Origin: Clostridia bacterium
Lineage (GTDB): Bacteria; Bacillota; Clostridia; Oscillospirales; CAG-272
Direction of reading: 5' to 3'
Length of the DNA: 64,000 nt
Assembly: GCA_017503865.1 (NCBI GenBank)
Contig: JAFVSI010000044.1
Span: forward strand, 36,766 to 100,765
Numbering within the stretch: position 1 is the stretch's first letter; every line of letters starts with the position of its first letter. Below, in pieces: positions 26,525 to 37,136 of this stretch. The position numbers were made by a program, and so were the translations under genes. Under the pieces are notes generated by a model, which made no database searches, was not told the origin of the DNA, and was given only the letters and a program-made list of their open reading frames with translations.

Positions 26525-27424
26525 CTAAAATATATATTTGACCTCTCGCTCAAGCTTTACACCGTGTTTTTGATAAACGGTATCTTCGATATGCTTGGAT
26601 AGCAAAAGAACGTCATTTGCAGTAGCACCGCCCTTGTTTACAATAAATCCTGCGTGCTTTGTCGATACTTCGGCACCGCCTATAGAATATCCTTTAAGAT
26701 TGGCATCGTCGATTAGTTTAGCTGCGAAATACCCGTCGGGACGCTTAAAAAAGCTACCGCAGTTTGGATATTCAAGCGGCTGACTATTCCTTCGAGATTC
26801 AGTGTTTTTTGAAATTTTTTCTACAATTTCGTATTTATCAGCGTGCTGCAGCCTTATTGTCGTTGATAGAAAAACAAGTGACCGATCACACGCAAAAAGG
26901 CTATCACGGTAAGCAAATTTATGTTCTTCGCGTGAAATTACCTCGATTTTATACGTCTTAGTGTCATAGTATCTTGATGAAACAACAACACTTGCCATAT
27001 CAGAGCCATATGCACCTGCGTTCATAATCATCGCTCCGCCAACTGTTCCAGGTATTCCGTGAGCAAACTCAAATCCGGATAGGGAATTCTCAAGTGCGAG
27101 TGAAGAAATTTTTACAAGTTTTGTACCTGTTTGTGCAGTAATATAACAATCGTCAAGCGTAACGTTATTTATCTTGTTTGTAAAAATAATTGCACCGTCA
27201 AAACCTTCGTCAGCAAATAAAACGTTTGAACCGTTACCGATAATCTCGAAACGTACTTCATTTTCCTTTGAAATTCTTATAGCCTTCAAAAGTTCTTCTT
27301 CGTTTTTTGGAAAAAGAGCAAGTTTTGCCAATCCGCCAATTCGGAAGGTTGAAGCACGTGACAAATCAAACGATTCTTTTTTCTCGATTGACGTACTCGA
27401 ATATAATTCGGACAAATCTCTCAT
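26525..27424 (-). CDS. murB: UDP-N-acetylenolpyruvoylglucosamine reductase MurB
   Basis: FAD enzyme making UDP-MurNAc for peptidoglycan, 299 residues. Seen are ASTFRIGGLAKLALFP, the FAD-site block IGNGSNVLFADEGFDGAIIF, GIPGTVGGAMIMNAGAYG, and catalytic SFFKRPDGYFAAKLIDDANLKGYSIGG with GFIVNKGGATANDVL near the end. Type II MurB layout (no type I insertion). Sits between a HAD phosphatase gene (12-base gap) and whiA (15-base gap). Confidence 0.97.
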   Translation of the reverse strand: MRDLSELYSSTSIEKKESFDLSRASTFRIGGLAKLALFPKNEEELLKAIRISKENEVRFEIIGNGSNVLFADEGFDGAIIFTNKINNVTLDDCYITAQTGTKLVKISSLALENSLSGFEFAHGIPGTVGGAMIMNAGAYGSDMASVVVSSRYYDTKTYKIEVISREEHKFAYRDSLFACDRSLVFLSTTIRLQHADKYEIVEKISKNTESRRNSQPLEYPNCGSFFKRPDGYFAAKLIDDANLKGYSIGGAEVSTKHAGFIVNKGGATANDVLLLSKHIEDTVYQKHGVKLEREVKYIF

Positions 27425-27436
27425 AAAAACAATCCT

Positions 27437-28120
27437 TTACCCGATAATAAAATCGTAAATTGAATCAAAGTCACTCGCTATATGCGTGATTTTCATATCC
27501 AGAGGAGCTACCTTAGATGCAGGATTATACCAACAGGTGTCAATTCCGAAATTGATACCTCCTTTAATATCTGACGAAAGGGAATCGCCAACAATCAATG
27601 TTTTGGATTTGTCAATAGAAATTATCTCATCTACCTTATTAAAATAGTTTATATCAGGCTTTTCAAATCCTAAAACTCCAGAAATGAAAATTTCGTCAAA
27701 ATATTTTGTTATAGGACAACCAGAAAAACGTCCTTTTTGAATAAACTCGACGCCGTTTGTTACAATATGCATTTTCACTTTCCCGTAAAGACGAGAGCAA
27801 AGAACGTCAGCACCCTCAATTATGTATGACATTTTTGAAAGGTTCTCCATATATGATTTCGCCATCGCTTTTGCATCACAATCGTAACCGAAAAGCTCAC
27901 AAAACAGCTCAAACCTGTGGTAGAGTAGCACCTTTTTTTCAATTTCGCCCCTCTCAAGAGCTTTCCAAAGACCGTCGTTTATCTCGCTATATTTAGCCAC
28001 AAGCTCATCGGTAGGAACAATTCCAAACTCTTCCATAGTTTTTCTGACAGCCTCGTCCTCTGACCTTTTAAAATCAAGGAGTGTTCCGTCAGCATCAAAC
28101 AACACAGTGTTATATCTCAT
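27437..28120 (-). CDS. HAD-superfamily hydrolase, YjjG-type nucleotidase
   Basis: 227 residues. HAD motif I is VLFDADGTLLDF, motif II IVTNGVEF, motif III with Lys in GFEKPD, and motif IV IVGDSLSSDIKGG. The helical cap and VTNGV signature match the YjjG family of noncanonical pyrimidine nucleotidases. Start at 28120 gives MRYNTVLFDADGT, close to relatives; GGGAG lies 12 bases upstream, somewhat far, so the ATG at 28147 remains possible. First gene of the murB-whiA-dnaE run, behind a clear promoter at 28160-28188. Confidence 0.85.
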   Translation of the reverse strand: MRYNTVLFDADGTLLDFKRSEDEAVRKTMEEFGIVPTDELVAKYSEINDGLWKALERGEIEKKVLLYHRFELFCELFGYDCDAKAMAKSYMENLSKMSYIIEGADVLCSRLYGKVKMHIVTNGVEFIQKGRFSGCPITKYFDEIFISGVLGFEKPDINYFNKVDEIISIDKSKTLIVGDSLSSDIKGGINFGIDTCWYNPASKVAPLDMKITHIASDFDSIYDFIIG

Positions 28121-28159
28121 AAAACAATAGATCTCCCATATATACATTTAACCAATATA

Positions 28160-28188
28160 ATTATACTATAAATATGTGAAATTTTCAA
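28160..28188 (-). promoter_or_regulatory. Promoter of the yjjG-murB-whiA-dnaE run
   Basis: Minus strand: -35 TTGAAA (28183-28188), 17-base spacer, -10 TATAAT (28160-28165). Confidence 0.78.
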
Positions 28189-28245
28189 TCATTTCCTCAA
28201 CAAATATTGTGAATTATGATATTTCAATATTTTAGTCATTTTATC

Positions 28246-29773
<1,528 letters not shown>

Positions 29774-29776
29774 CAT

Positions 29777-29814
29777 AAAAAAATGCAGAACTCAATCTGA
29801 GTTCTGCATTTTTT
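29777..29814. terminator. Bidirectional terminator after guaB
   Basis: Perfect stem AATGCAGAACTCA / TGAGTTCTGCATT with an ATC loop, flanked by A6 and T6; serves guaB and the convergent AraC gene. Confidence 0.88.
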
Positions 29815-29822
29815 ATTTTACA

Positions 29823-30623
29823 TTAAAACGAAATCTTATTTCCGGACGGAACAACTCCAAAAGCTTTTTTATATTGTTTATAAAATCCTGAATAATCAGA
29901 GAATCCACACTCAAAAGCAACAGCTGTTGCACTCTCTCCGTTTGCAATTCGTGTTTGGGCATTTATCAGTCTTTTTTGAAGTATATACCTGTACGGTGAA
30001 ATGTTCATTTCCTTTTTAAAAGTATGACTTATAGTTGACTGAGAAACGTTAAGCTGCTTTGCCAATTTCTTGATTGAAATATCGCCGAACAAATTATGGT
30101 TTATGTAATCAATACATTTCATCAGCAAAGGACTTCTGGCTGTTTTTTCAAGACTTTTTCGATGAGGCATCTCGCAGGATATCTCGCTTATAAGAACAAT
30201 TAACATAGCTCTGAGTAAAACATTTTTCTGTTGGCTTGAAAGTTCGCTTTGCGAAAGCTCAATAACCTTATTAACAAGAATCAAGGCATACTCAGAAGCC
30301 TCAATAACACGCACGTTATAAAAAGCTCCGTCAAGCAACTCACGAATTTCAGGAGTCTCATAAAAGCTGAATACACATCGTACGTAATTGTTTTCATTGC
30401 CATTAATAACGAATTGATGATATTTTTCTTTTGGTATAATAATCAGCTGATCAGGTACAAGCTTAACATGCATCTCATCAGAATAAAAATCAACGTCACC
30501 ATCAATAAATAAAATAAGCTCGTGATATTCGTGAAACTCTTTGCCGCGTAAAGCACCAACACCTTTAGCATATTTCAACAAAATTTGCTCACCTCTTATA
30601 TAGCTTGAAAAAGAATCCTCCAC
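29823..30623 (-). CDS. AraC family transcriptional regulator (sugar module 2)
   Basis: 266 residues with a GTG start at 30623, chosen because AGGGGGGTG lies five bases upstream and the mapped promoter (30646-30674) would not transcribe the ATG at 30665. N-terminal cupin-like sensor (ELILFIDGDVDFYSDEMHVKL...IIIPKEKYHQF), C-terminal double helix-turn-helix (SIKKLAKQLNVSQSTISHTF, ATAVAFECGFSDYSGFYKQY). Divergent from kduD, about 130 bases away; probably regulates kduD and the following dehydrogenase. Effector not known. Confidence 0.88.
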   Translation of the reverse strand: MEDSFSSYIRGEQILLKYAKGVGALRGKEFHEYHELILFIDGDVDFYSDEMHVKLVPDQLIIIPKEKYHQFVINGNENNYVRCVFSFYETPEIRELLDGAFYNVRVIEASEYALILVNKVIELSQSELSSQQKNVLLRAMLIVLISEISCEMPHRKSLEKTARSPLLMKCIDYINHNLFGDISIKKLAKQLNVSQSTISHTFKKEMNISPYRYILQKRLINAQTRIANGESATAVAFECGFSDYSGFYKQYKKAFGVVPSGNKISF

Positions 30624-30645
30624 ACTATCACCCCCCTGCGCGTAT

Positions 30646-30674
30646 ATATTATCAAAAAAATGCAATTATGTCAA
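30646..30674 (-). promoter_or_regulatory. Promoter of the second AraC gene
   Basis: Minus strand: -35 TTGACA (30669-30674), 17-base spacer, -10 TAATAT (30646-30651). Its position fixes the GTG start of the gene. Confidence 0.8.
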
Positions 30675-30701
30675 TTATTTATGCAATATTTGCTATTTTT
30701 A

Positions 30702-30745
30702 TTGATTATATTGTATGTTAAACTATATTCGTTAAACAATTTAAC
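30702..30745 (+). promoter_or_regulatory. kduD promoter with overlapping repeats
   Basis: Weak -35 TTGATT (30702-30707), 16-base spacer, -10 TATATT (30724-30729). GTTAAAC occurs twice, at 30717 and 30731 (14 bases apart), and the second copy forms the inverted repeat GTTAAA-caa-TTTAAC (30731-30745) over the start site. A likely operator; the protein that binds is unknown. Confidence 0.5.
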
Positions 30746-30755
30746 GGAGGAGATT

Positions 30756-31517
30756 ATGAGAAATTTGTTTGATTTAAAAGGTAAAAAAGCGATAGTAACC
30801 GGAGGCACAAAGGGTCTGGGTTACGGTATGGCGGAAGCACTTGCAGAGGCAGGATGCGACGTAGTAATTATAGGTTCGTCTGACGGCGTGTACGAAAGTG
30901 CAAAGAATCTCGCCGACAGAGGCTTGTCGTGCAAAGGAGTAAAAGCTAATCTTATTGAAAGAGAAGAGAATTACAGAGCATTTAACGAGGCTCTTGAACT
31001 TCTCGGTGGCGACCTTGATATCATGGCAACTGCAGCGGGCATTCAACGCAGACACCCTGCTGAGGAATTTCCAATGGATGAGTGGGATGAGGTGATTAAT
31101 ATAAATCTCAACTCCGTTTGGATTATGTGCCAGGAAGCCGGAAAAATAATGATAAAGAAAAACAAAGGTAAAATCATAAACGTAGCGTCTATGATCTCCT
31201 TCTTTGGCGGTCAAACCATACCAGCATATGCTGCATCTAAGGGAGGAGTTGTACAGCTTACTAAAGCACTTTCAAACGACTGGGCAGGCAAGGGAATCAA
31301 CGTAAATGCAATTGCTCCCGGTTATATGAAGACCGACCTAAACACCGCTCTTGTTGCAAACGAGGAAAGAATGGCACAAATAAATGCTCGTATCCCTGCG
31401 GGCAGATGGGGCACCCCCGACGATATGAAGGGAATAACCGTGTTTTTGGCATCCGATGCGTCCGATTACGTTTGCGGTGCTGTGATCCCAGTTGACGGCG
31501 GATATCTTGTTAAATAA
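30756..31517 (+). CDS. kduD: Short-chain dehydrogenase, KduD-like
   Basis: 253 residues; NAD(P)-dependent oxidoreductase. TGGTKGLG (15-22) is the cofactor loop; the active-site Ser-Tyr-Lys appear in NVASMISFFGG and YAASKGG; the C-terminus VCGAVIPVDGG is typical. The start MRNLFDLKGKKAIVTGG and IQRRHPAEEFPMDEWDEVI match 2-dehydro-3-deoxy-D-gluconate 5-dehydrogenases of uronate breakdown. Start at 30756 with GGAGG upstream; the frame extends further up but crosses the promoter. Followed after 11 bases by a zinc dehydrogenase. The substrate is inferred. Confidence 0.75.
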   Translation: MRNLFDLKGKKAIVTGGTKGLGYGMAEALAEAGCDVVIIGSSDGVYESAKNLADRGLSCKGVKANLIEREENYRAFNEALELLGGDLDIMATAAGIQRRHPAEEFPMDEWDEVININLNSVWIMCQEAGKIMIKKNKGKIINVASMISFFGGQTIPAYAASKGGVVQLTKALSNDWAGKGINVNAIAPGYMKTDLNTALVANEERMAQINARIPAGRWGTPDDMKGITVFLASDASDYVCGAVIPVDGGYLVK

Positions 31518-31528
31518 AGGAGACACCT

Positions 31529-32557
31529 ATGAAAGCATTAGTTTGGACTGACAAAAACGCCGTTGAAATACACGAAAGAGATATTCCCGAATACAAGAAC
31601 AAGGTTTTGATTAAAGTCGCATATGCGGGCATTTGCGGCTCTGACGTAAGTGTATTTATGGGCAAACACCCAAGAGCTCGCACTCCCCTCGTAATGGGTC
31701 ACGAATTCACAGGTACTGTTGAAGCAATAGGGGACGGAGTTGAAACTCCGCTTAATGTTGGCGACCACGTTGTTGTAAATCCTCTTTATTACTGTGGCCG
31801 TTGTCGTGCTTGTTTGTCGGGTAACGCTCACGTTTGCAGAAGTCTTCGTTTGTATGGCACCGATACTGACGGAGGCATGGCTGAATACACAGCAATTCCC
31901 GAAAAGAACATATTAAAACTACCGAGTGAACTTCCCTTAAAGATTGCAACACTGATCGAGCCCGTTGCGGTTGTTATTCACGGATTCAGAATGATACGAA
32001 AGCAATTTTACGGTTCAGCTGCTGTTATAGGACTTGGTCCTATGGGACTCCTAAGCGCTCTTATGCTTAAAGATGCGGGAGTTAGCCACTTGTACTGTAT
32101 AGAAACCAACTCAGAACGAGCTGAACGTGCCAGAAGCCTCGGTCTTGAGGTGATAGATCCTGTTGCATGTGATTCCGTTGAATATATTCGTAACAAAACC
32201 GACGGCGAAGGTGTTGATATTTTAGTTGAGGCAAGCGGCAGTGCAGCTGCTGCAAAGAGTATGACGGCAATTGCCGGTGTAAGAGCAGAAATTCTCTTGC
32301 TCAGTGTATTTAAAGATGCCGCATCCATTGACCTCCGAACAGTAAACTTTGCAGAACAGACAATCATCGGCTCTCGTGTTTATACGGCGGTAGACTTCAA
32401 GGATGCTATAGATTACGTTAAAAACAACACAGAAAAGTTAATGCACGTTATATCACACGTCCGTCCGCTTTCGGATGCCCAGAAAACATTTGACGAAATC
32501 GTAAGTGGCAAGACAAATACAATGAAGGTATTACTTGAAATCAATCCCAAACTTTAA
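31529..32557 (+). CDS. Zinc-dependent medium-chain alcohol/polyol dehydrogenase
   Basis: 342 residues. Catalytic zinc region: Cys in AGICGSDVSVFMG and GHEFTG; structural zinc Cys cluster CGRCRACLSGNAHVC (about 88-102); NAD-binding VIGLGPMGLLSALML. This is the threonine/sorbitol/L-idonate dehydrogenase branch of the family. AAAGGAG precedes the ATG; it forms an operon with kduD and ends at a bidirectional terminator. Together they suggest oxidation of a sugar acid or polyol to a keto-acid entering the KDG route; the exact substrate is unknown. Confidence 0.85.
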   Translation: MKALVWTDKNAVEIHERDIPEYKNKVLIKVAYAGICGSDVSVFMGKHPRARTPLVMGHEFTGTVEAIGDGVETPLNVGDHVVVNPLYYCGRCRACLSGNAHVCRSLRLYGTDTDGGMAEYTAIPEKNILKLPSELPLKIATLIEPVAVVIHGFRMIRKQFYGSAAVIGLGPMGLLSALMLKDAGVSHLYCIETNSERAERARSLGLEVIDPVACDSVEYIRNKTDGEGVDILVEASGSAAAAKSMTAIAGVRAEILLLSVFKDAASIDLRTVNFAEQTIIGSRVYTAVDFKDAIDYVKNNTEKLMHVISHVRPLSDAQKTFDEIVSGKTNTMKVLLEINPKL

Positions 32558-32593
32558 TAAAAAAACAGAGAGCATATGCTCTCTGTTTTTTAT
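32558..32593. terminator. Bidirectional terminator between the dehydrogenase gene and clpX
   Basis: Stem ACAGAGAGCATATGCTCTCTGT, fully self-complementary, flanked by A6 and T5. Confidence 0.85.
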
Positions 32594-33915
32594 TCTAATT
32601 CACCGGCAACTTCTTTGCCTAGGGAAACAACCTCTTTGAGTACATACTGAGGCTCAGATTTTCCATTCACACAATCGGAGGTGATTATAACCTCTTCGAC
32701 GTCAATTCTTGAGGGAATTTCGTACATAAGCTTCATCATAAGATTTTCCATAATGGAACGAAGACCACGTGCGCCCGTATTTCTCTCAATAGCAAGAGCC
32801 GCAACTGAAGGAAGTGCATCATCCTCAAAACTAAGCTTGACGCCATCCATTTCAAAAAGCTTGACGTACTGGTTTATTAGTGAATTCTTAGGCTCGGAAA
32901 TTATACGAACAAGACTCTCCTTGTCAAGATCGTCAAGTGTAACAATAACAGGAATTCTGCCGACAAGTTCCGGGATAAGACCGAACTTTACAATATCATG
33001 GGGAACAACGTCCTTGAAAATCCCCTTCTTTTTACGTTCTTCCTTTTTCTTTATCTCACTTGAAAATCCAACCGTTTGATTTCCTTGACGTCGCTCAATA
33101 AGCTTATCAAGTCCCTCAAAGGCACCACCGCAAATAAAGAGTATATTTGAAGTGTTTATCTGTATGAACTCTTGGTTAGGATGCTTTCTACCGCCCTGAG
33201 GGGGAACGTTTGCGACAGTCCCTTCAAGGATCTTTAGAAGTGCCTGCTGAACGCCTTCTCCCGAAACGTCGCGTGTTATAGAGCGGTTTTCACTCTTTCT
33301 TGCTATCTTATCTACCTCATCGATATAGATTATACCGTGCTCAGCACGGTCTATATCGTAGTCAGCCGCTTGGATAAGACGGAGAAGAATATTTTCAACA
33401 TCCTCACCAACGTAGCCTGCCTCAGTAAGAGTTGTTGCATCGGCAATTGCAAAGGGAACCTTAAGAGTTTTAGCAAGCGTCTGAGCAAGATACGTCTTAC
33501 CAACACCCGTAGGACCGATCAAAAGAACGTTACTCTTCTGGAGCTCTACGTCGTCCGACACGTCAGCCCCTTTTGCCTTATGGTTAGCATTGTTTTGCTT
33601 ATTGAGGATTCGTTTATAGTGATTGTAGACAGCAACCGACAGAGCAACCTTCGCGTCATCCTGACCTATAACGTACTCATCAAGGCTTTTCTTGATCTCG
33701 GTGGGCTTGGGCAAAGATGCCATCGAAAGCTCTTCGCCGCCGTTTACCTCTTCAAGAGTATCGTTTATGAGTCTATCACAAGCGTCAACGCACAAATCAC
33801 AAATATATATGCCCGTAGGAGAGGGAATCAAGAAATTAACTTGATTCTCACGTCTCCCGCAAAAAGAGCAAAATCTGACCTTCTGCGGGGTATTATTGCC
33901 GTTATTTGAAGCCAT
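32590..33915 (-). CDS. clpX: ATP-dependent Clp protease ATP-binding subunit ClpX
   Basis: AAA+ unfoldase of the ClpXP protease, 441 residues. The N-terminal zinc-binding domain has FCSFCGRR and CDLCVDAC; Walker A is [12 protein letters not shown], Walker [11 protein letters not shown], and the ClpP-docking IGF-type loop region follows, though here the loop reads [20 protein letters not shown] precedes the ATG. It follows clpP by 23 bases in the order tig-clpP-clpX, transcribed leftwards. Confidence 0.97.
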   Translation of the reverse strand: MASNNGNNTPQKVRFCSFCGRRENQVNFLIPSPTGIYICDLCVDACDRLINDTLEEVNGGEELSMASLPKPTEIKKSLDEYVIGQDDAKVALSVAVYNHYKRILNKQNNANHKAKGADVSDDVELQKSNVLLIGPTGVGKTYLAQTLAKTLKVPFAIADATTLTEAGYVGEDVENILLRLIQAADYDIDRAEHGIIYIDEVDKIARKSENRSITRDVSGEGVQQALLKILEGTVANVPPQGGRKHPNQEFIQINTSNILFICGGAFEGLDKLIERRQGNQTVGFSSEIKKKEERKKKGIFKDVVPHDIVKFGLIPELVGRIPVIVTLDDLDKESLVRIISEPKNSLINQYVKLFEMDGVKLSFEDDALPSVAALAIERNTGARGLRSIMENLMMKLMYEIPSRIDVEEVIITSDCVNGKSEPQYVLKEVVSLGKEVAGELE

Positions 33916-33938
33916 AAATGGTATCCTTTCAAAATATA

Positions 33939-34550
33939 TTAAGCACGCTTATCGTAAATCTTATCGATAAGGCCGTACTCAAGTGCCTGCTTAGACGTCA
34001 TAAAGTTATCTCTTTCAGTGTCGCGGGCAATCTCCTCAACCGATTTTCCTGTATTCTCGGCAAGAATTCTATTAAGGTTGTCTCTTGTTCTAAGTATGAG
34101 CTCAGCCTGAATCTTGATATCGGTAGCCTGCCCTTTAGCACCGCCAAGAGGCTGATGTATCATTATCTCACTGTTGGGAAGAGCAATTCTCTTGCCCTTT
34201 GTACCCGAAGAGAGAAGGAAAGCACCCATACTTGCCGCCATACCGATACAAATAGTTGAGACGTCACACTTAATAAACTTCATTGTATCATAAATTGCCA
34301 TACCTGCGGTTACAGAACCACCGGGACTGTTGATATAAAAATAAATATCCTTATCGGGATCCTGAGCTTCAAGGAAAAGAAGCTGAGCGACCACGAGGGA
34401 AGCGGTAGCGTCATTGACCTCGTCCGAAAGGAAAATAATTCTATCGTTGAGAAGTCGCGAAAAAATATCGTAAGAACGTTCACCCTTACTTGTCTGCTCA
34501 ACTACCATAGGAACGAGTGCATCGTAAATTCCTTTGTTACCGTAAATCAT
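33939..34550 (-). CDS. clpP: ATP-dependent Clp protease proteolytic subunit ClpP
   Basis: Serine peptidase, 203 residues. Catalytic S107 in GMAASMGAF and H132 in MIHQPLGG are present, with Asp near the 180s (TERDNFM); the family signature [11 protein letters not shown] is intact. Start is the ATG at 34550, with GGAG nine bases upstream; the frame extends four codons further to an ATG that lacks a ribosome site. Between tig and clpX, the order seen in many bacteria. Confidence 0.97.
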   Translation of the reverse strand: MIYGNKGIYDALVPMVVEQTSKGERSYDIFSRLLNDRIIFLSDEVNDATASLVVAQLLFLEAQDPDKDIYFYINSPGGSVTAGMAIYDTMKFIKCDVSTICIGMAASMGAFLLSSGTKGKRIALPNSEIMIHQPLGGAKGQATDIKIQAELILRTRDNLNRILAENTGKSVEEIARDTERDNFMTSKQALEYGLIDKIYDKRA

Positions 34551-34572
34551 AAAATACTCCATTCTGCGACAT

Positions 34573-34605
34573 ATGCTTCGCTATTTTAGGAAAACAGCGA
34601 AGCAT
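34573..34605 (-). other. Hairpin in the tig-clpP intergenic region
   Basis: Ten-bp perfect arms ATGCTTCGCT and AGCGAAGCAT, extended by TTTT/AAAA across one mismatch, with a 3-base loop. No T tract follows on the transcribed (minus) strand, so it is not a standard terminator. It may set the tig/clpP ratio by processing or partial termination. Confidence 0.6.
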
Positions 34606-34632
34606 AGTGCTAAAATTTATTTATTAGTAAAA

Positions 34633-35979
34633 TTACTCAGCCTTTGTCTCTTCAGCTGCGGGAGCTGCTGCCTTGGGAGCTCTGGGTTTTCTTGCTTTCT
34701 TAACCTTAATCTGAGCGTTTGTCTTGACAAACTCCATAGCTTTCTTAACCTTCATATCTTCAGCTATTGCGTCCTCAGGAATACTTGCCTTAACCTGGTC
34801 AACCTCGATACCGTACATCTTAGCGATGTTCTCGTACTCAGCAGCAATATCCTCAGCGGTAGCTTCGATATTCTCAAGAGCAGCGATCTTTTCAAGAGCA
34901 AGTCTTACCTTTACCTGACGCTCAGCCTGAGGTCTAAGCTGCTCGCGGATAGCATCGAGTGTAAGACCTGTATACTTGAGGTATGTAGCAAGGTCAAGTC
35001 CGCTTGCACGGAGCCTGTTGTCATAGTCACGTACAAAGTTCTCAGTTTCAGCCTCGAACATAGGGGCAGGAATATCAGCCTCGAGCTTTTCCATAAGGAT
35101 CTCAGCAAGCTTGTCATCAAGAGCATTTTCAGCTTCTGTTTCGTGTCTCTTCTGGATTTTTGCCTTTATATCAGCCTTATATTCATCGAACGTGTCAAAT
35201 TCGGAAACGTCCTTTGCGAACTCATCATCAAGCTCAGGAAGCTCAACCTTGGTTATAGAGTGAATCTTAACCTTGAATACTGCGGGCTTGCCTGCAAGCT
35301 CCTTTGCGTGATAAGACTCGGGGAAGGTAACGTTAACGTCAAACTCATCTCCAACGTTCTTACCAACGATCTGCTCTTCAAATCCGGGAATGAAAGAACC
35401 CGAGCCGAGCTTAAGAGCATACTCGGTACCCTTGCCGCCCTCAAAAGCAACACCGTCAACAAATCCTTCGAAATCGATAACAGTTGTATCATCAAGCTCT
35501 GCCGCTCTATCGGAAACTTCGATCTCACGAGAGTTTCTCTCTCTAACGGTCTTGATCTCGTTGTCGATCTCCTCATCAGTAACAGCGGCGATCTTCTTCT
35601 CAACCTCAATACCTGTATATTCCTTGATCTCAACCTCAGGCTTTACATAAACCTTAGCGGAGAGAACAAGGCCGTTGTCATCAATAGAAACAACGTCAAA
35701 CTCGGGCTGTCCAACAACCTGAAGCTCAGCCTCAGCAATAGCTTCGGCATAAGCAGCGGGAATAAGGTCGTTTATAGCGTCCTCGTAGAAGAATCCCTTA
35801 CCGTACATTTTTTCGATAATAGCCTTAGGAGCCTTACCCTTTCTGAAGCCGGGGATGTTGATCTTTGATACCTGCTTCTTATATACCTTTGTCACAGCAG
35901 CATCAAAAGTTTCTTTGTCAACCGAGAACTGAAGTTCAAATCTGTTCTTCTCGATAGACTCTTTTTTTGTCAAACTCAT
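34633..35979 (-). CDS. tig: Trigger factor
   Basis: Ribosome-bound chaperone and prolyl isomerase, 448 residues. N-terminal ribosome-binding domain with the docking loop FRKGKAP (GFRKGKAPKAIIEKMYG), a central FKBP domain (DTTVIDFEGFVDGVAFEGG...LGSGSFIPGFEEQIVGKNVGDE), and a C-terminal helical domain. A Lys/Ala-rich tail (KKARKPRAPKAAAPAAEE) is longer and more basic than usual. Start at 35979 with GGAGG; the ATG at 36006 is upstream of that site. First gene of tig-clpP-clpX, behind its own promoter. Confidence 0.96.
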   Translation of the reverse strand: MSLTKKESIEKNRFELQFSVDKETFDAAVTKVYKKQVSKINIPGFRKGKAPKAIIEKMYGKGFFYEDAINDLIPAAYAEAIAEAELQVVGQPEFDVVSIDDNGLVLSAKVYVKPEVEIKEYTGIEVEKKIAAVTDEEIDNEIKTVRERNSREIEVSDRAAELDDTTVIDFEGFVDGVAFEGGKGTEYALKLGSGSFIPGFEEQIVGKNVGDEFDVNVTFPESYHAKELAGKPAVFKVKIHSITKVELPELDDEFAKDVSEFDTFDEYKADIKAKIQKRHETEAENALDDKLAEILMEKLEADIPAPMFEAETENFVRDYDNRLRASGLDLATYLKYTGLTLDAIREQLRPQAERQVKVRLALEKIAALENIEATAEDIAAEYENIAKMYGIEVDQVKASIPEDAIAEDMKVKKAMEFVKTNAQIKVKKARKPRAPKAAAPAAEETKAE

Positions 35980-36035
35980 TTTTTTGCCTCCAAAAAATTT
36001 ATACATTATATTTTATATTTTTTGCATACCTATTT

Positions 36036-36064
36036 ATTTTACTAACTATTTTCCAATTTGTCAA
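36036..36064 (-). promoter_or_regulatory. Promoter of tig-clpP-clpX
   Basis: Minus strand: -35 TTGACA (36059-36064), 17-base spacer, -10 TAAAAT (36036-36041). No CIRCE or CtsR-type operator is visible nearby. Confidence 0.8.
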
Positions 36065-36087
36065 TAGAAATTGGAAATTTAGTAATG

Positions 36088-36813
36088 TTATTCTATATAT
36101 TGGGGAATAAAATTAAGAAAATCCGCAGAAATTAAATTCATTTTTATTCCGTCCTCAATAAATACTCCGCTTGCCGTATAATTGCCGTGAATATGACCGA
36201 AATAGCATCTGTTTACACCATACTCAAGAAGCAGGTCTAATATGCCTTTGTTCTTAAACTCACTCCATACGGGAGGAAAGTGGAAAAAACAGATAATTTC
36301 TTTCTTTTCTGCTTGTTGTGCATTCAACTTCACAGCAGACTCAAGTCCTATTTTTAAACGTATAAGCTCACGGTTATTAACCTTATCAAAATCAGCATTG
36401 ACACTTTTTGTCTGAGTAGATGGATCGATAAACCAACCTCTGCTGCCTGTTATAATAAAATCTTCAACTAAAAGCGAATTGTTGTGTAAAATACTTATAT
36501 TTTCGATTCCAAGCTCGTTGAAGAGAGAGTTCATTTTGGCGATAGAGGTCCACCAAAAATCGTGATTACCCTTCATTATAACCTTTTTACCGTTAAGTGA
36601 AGCAAGAAATTTAATATCAGAAACGGCATCGTTAAGGGTAAGAGCCCAAGAAATGTCACCCGGAATTATAACTGTATCGTTATCAGAGACAAGCTTGTTC
36701 CAATTTTGTGCTATTCTATTTTGATAATCCTTCCATCTATTGCCGAACACTTCCATTGATTTGGAAGCGTCATCGGTACACAAATGAAGGTCAGCCATAA
36801 CGAATACAGACAT
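36088..36813 (-). CDS. Calcineurin-like metallophosphoesterase
   Basis: 241 residues. The two-metal motif set is complete: MADLHLC (D-x-H), IIPGDISWA (GD), MKGNHDFWW (GNH), FFHFPPVW (H), and FGHIHGN (GHxH). Resembles the COG1768-type predicted phosphohydrolases of Clostridia. Start at 36813 with GGAG six bases upstream; an earlier in-frame ATG lacks a ribosome site. Stop 108 bases before the tig start. Substrate unknown. Confidence 0.9.
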   Translation of the reverse strand: MSVFVMADLHLCTDDASKSMEVFGNRWKDYQNRIAQNWNKLVSDNDTVIIPGDISWALTLNDAVSDIKFLASLNGKKVIMKGNHDFWWTSIAKMNSLFNELGIENISILHNNSLLVEDFIITGSRGWFIDPSTQTKSVNADFDKVNNRELIRLKIGLESAVKLNAQQAEKKEIICFFHFPPVWSEFKNKGILDLLLEYGVNRCYFGHIHGNYTASGVFIEDGIKMNLISADFLNFIPQYIE

Positions 36814-36897
36814 AAAAATCTCCAATTAAAATTGTTTTACATAAAGTCGCCTCGAGCGAGACACAATAATAGTATTCTCATAAGGAGGTATATATTT

Positions 36898-37089
36898 ATG
36901 AACAACGAAAAGATGAATGACAAGTGCTGTTGCTCAACAAAGCCTATCGAGGGAATCAAGTGTGACGTTAAGAACTGTGTTTACCACGACAGCGAAACAC
37001 ACTGTATGGCAGGACAGATCGCAGTAGGCCCCAGCTTTGCAACAAGCAGTGCAGATACAGCTTGTGCAACGTTTAAGGAAAAGAAGTAA
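36898..37089 (+). CDS. DUF1540 small Cys-rich protein
   Basis: 63 residues from the ATG at 36898, which has AAGGAGG nine bases upstream. The core IKCDVKNCVYHDSETHCMAGQIAVG followed by TACATF is the DUF1540 motif, in which four Cys probably bind metal. In Clostridia such proteins are usually single or tandem DUF1540 units and several are made in sporulation; function is not established. The N-terminal CCCSTK adds three more Cys. It is followed by a strong terminator. Confidence 0.82.
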   Translation: MNNEKMNDKCCCSTKPIEGIKCDVKNCVYHDSETHCMAGQIAVGPSFATSSADTACATFKEKK

Positions 37090-37100
37090 ATCTATTCCTG

Positions 37101-37136
37101 ATGCACACAAAGCTTTTGCTTTGTGTGCATTTTTTT
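37101..37136 (+). terminator. Terminator of the DUF1540 gene
   Basis: Stem ATGCACACAAAGC / GCTTTGTGTGCAT with a TTTT loop, then T7; abuts the convergent thrC stop. Confidence 0.88.

Noticed and set aside
34573-35868. Long open frame of over 400 codons antisense to tig
   Set aside because: It mirrors tig codon bias, shows no known domain, and tig has promoter, ribosome site and full family match.
36007-36087. CIRCE or CtsR operator at the tig-clp promoter
   Set aside because: Neither the TTAGCACTC-N9-GAGTGCTAA nor the GGTCAAA-type repeats are present.
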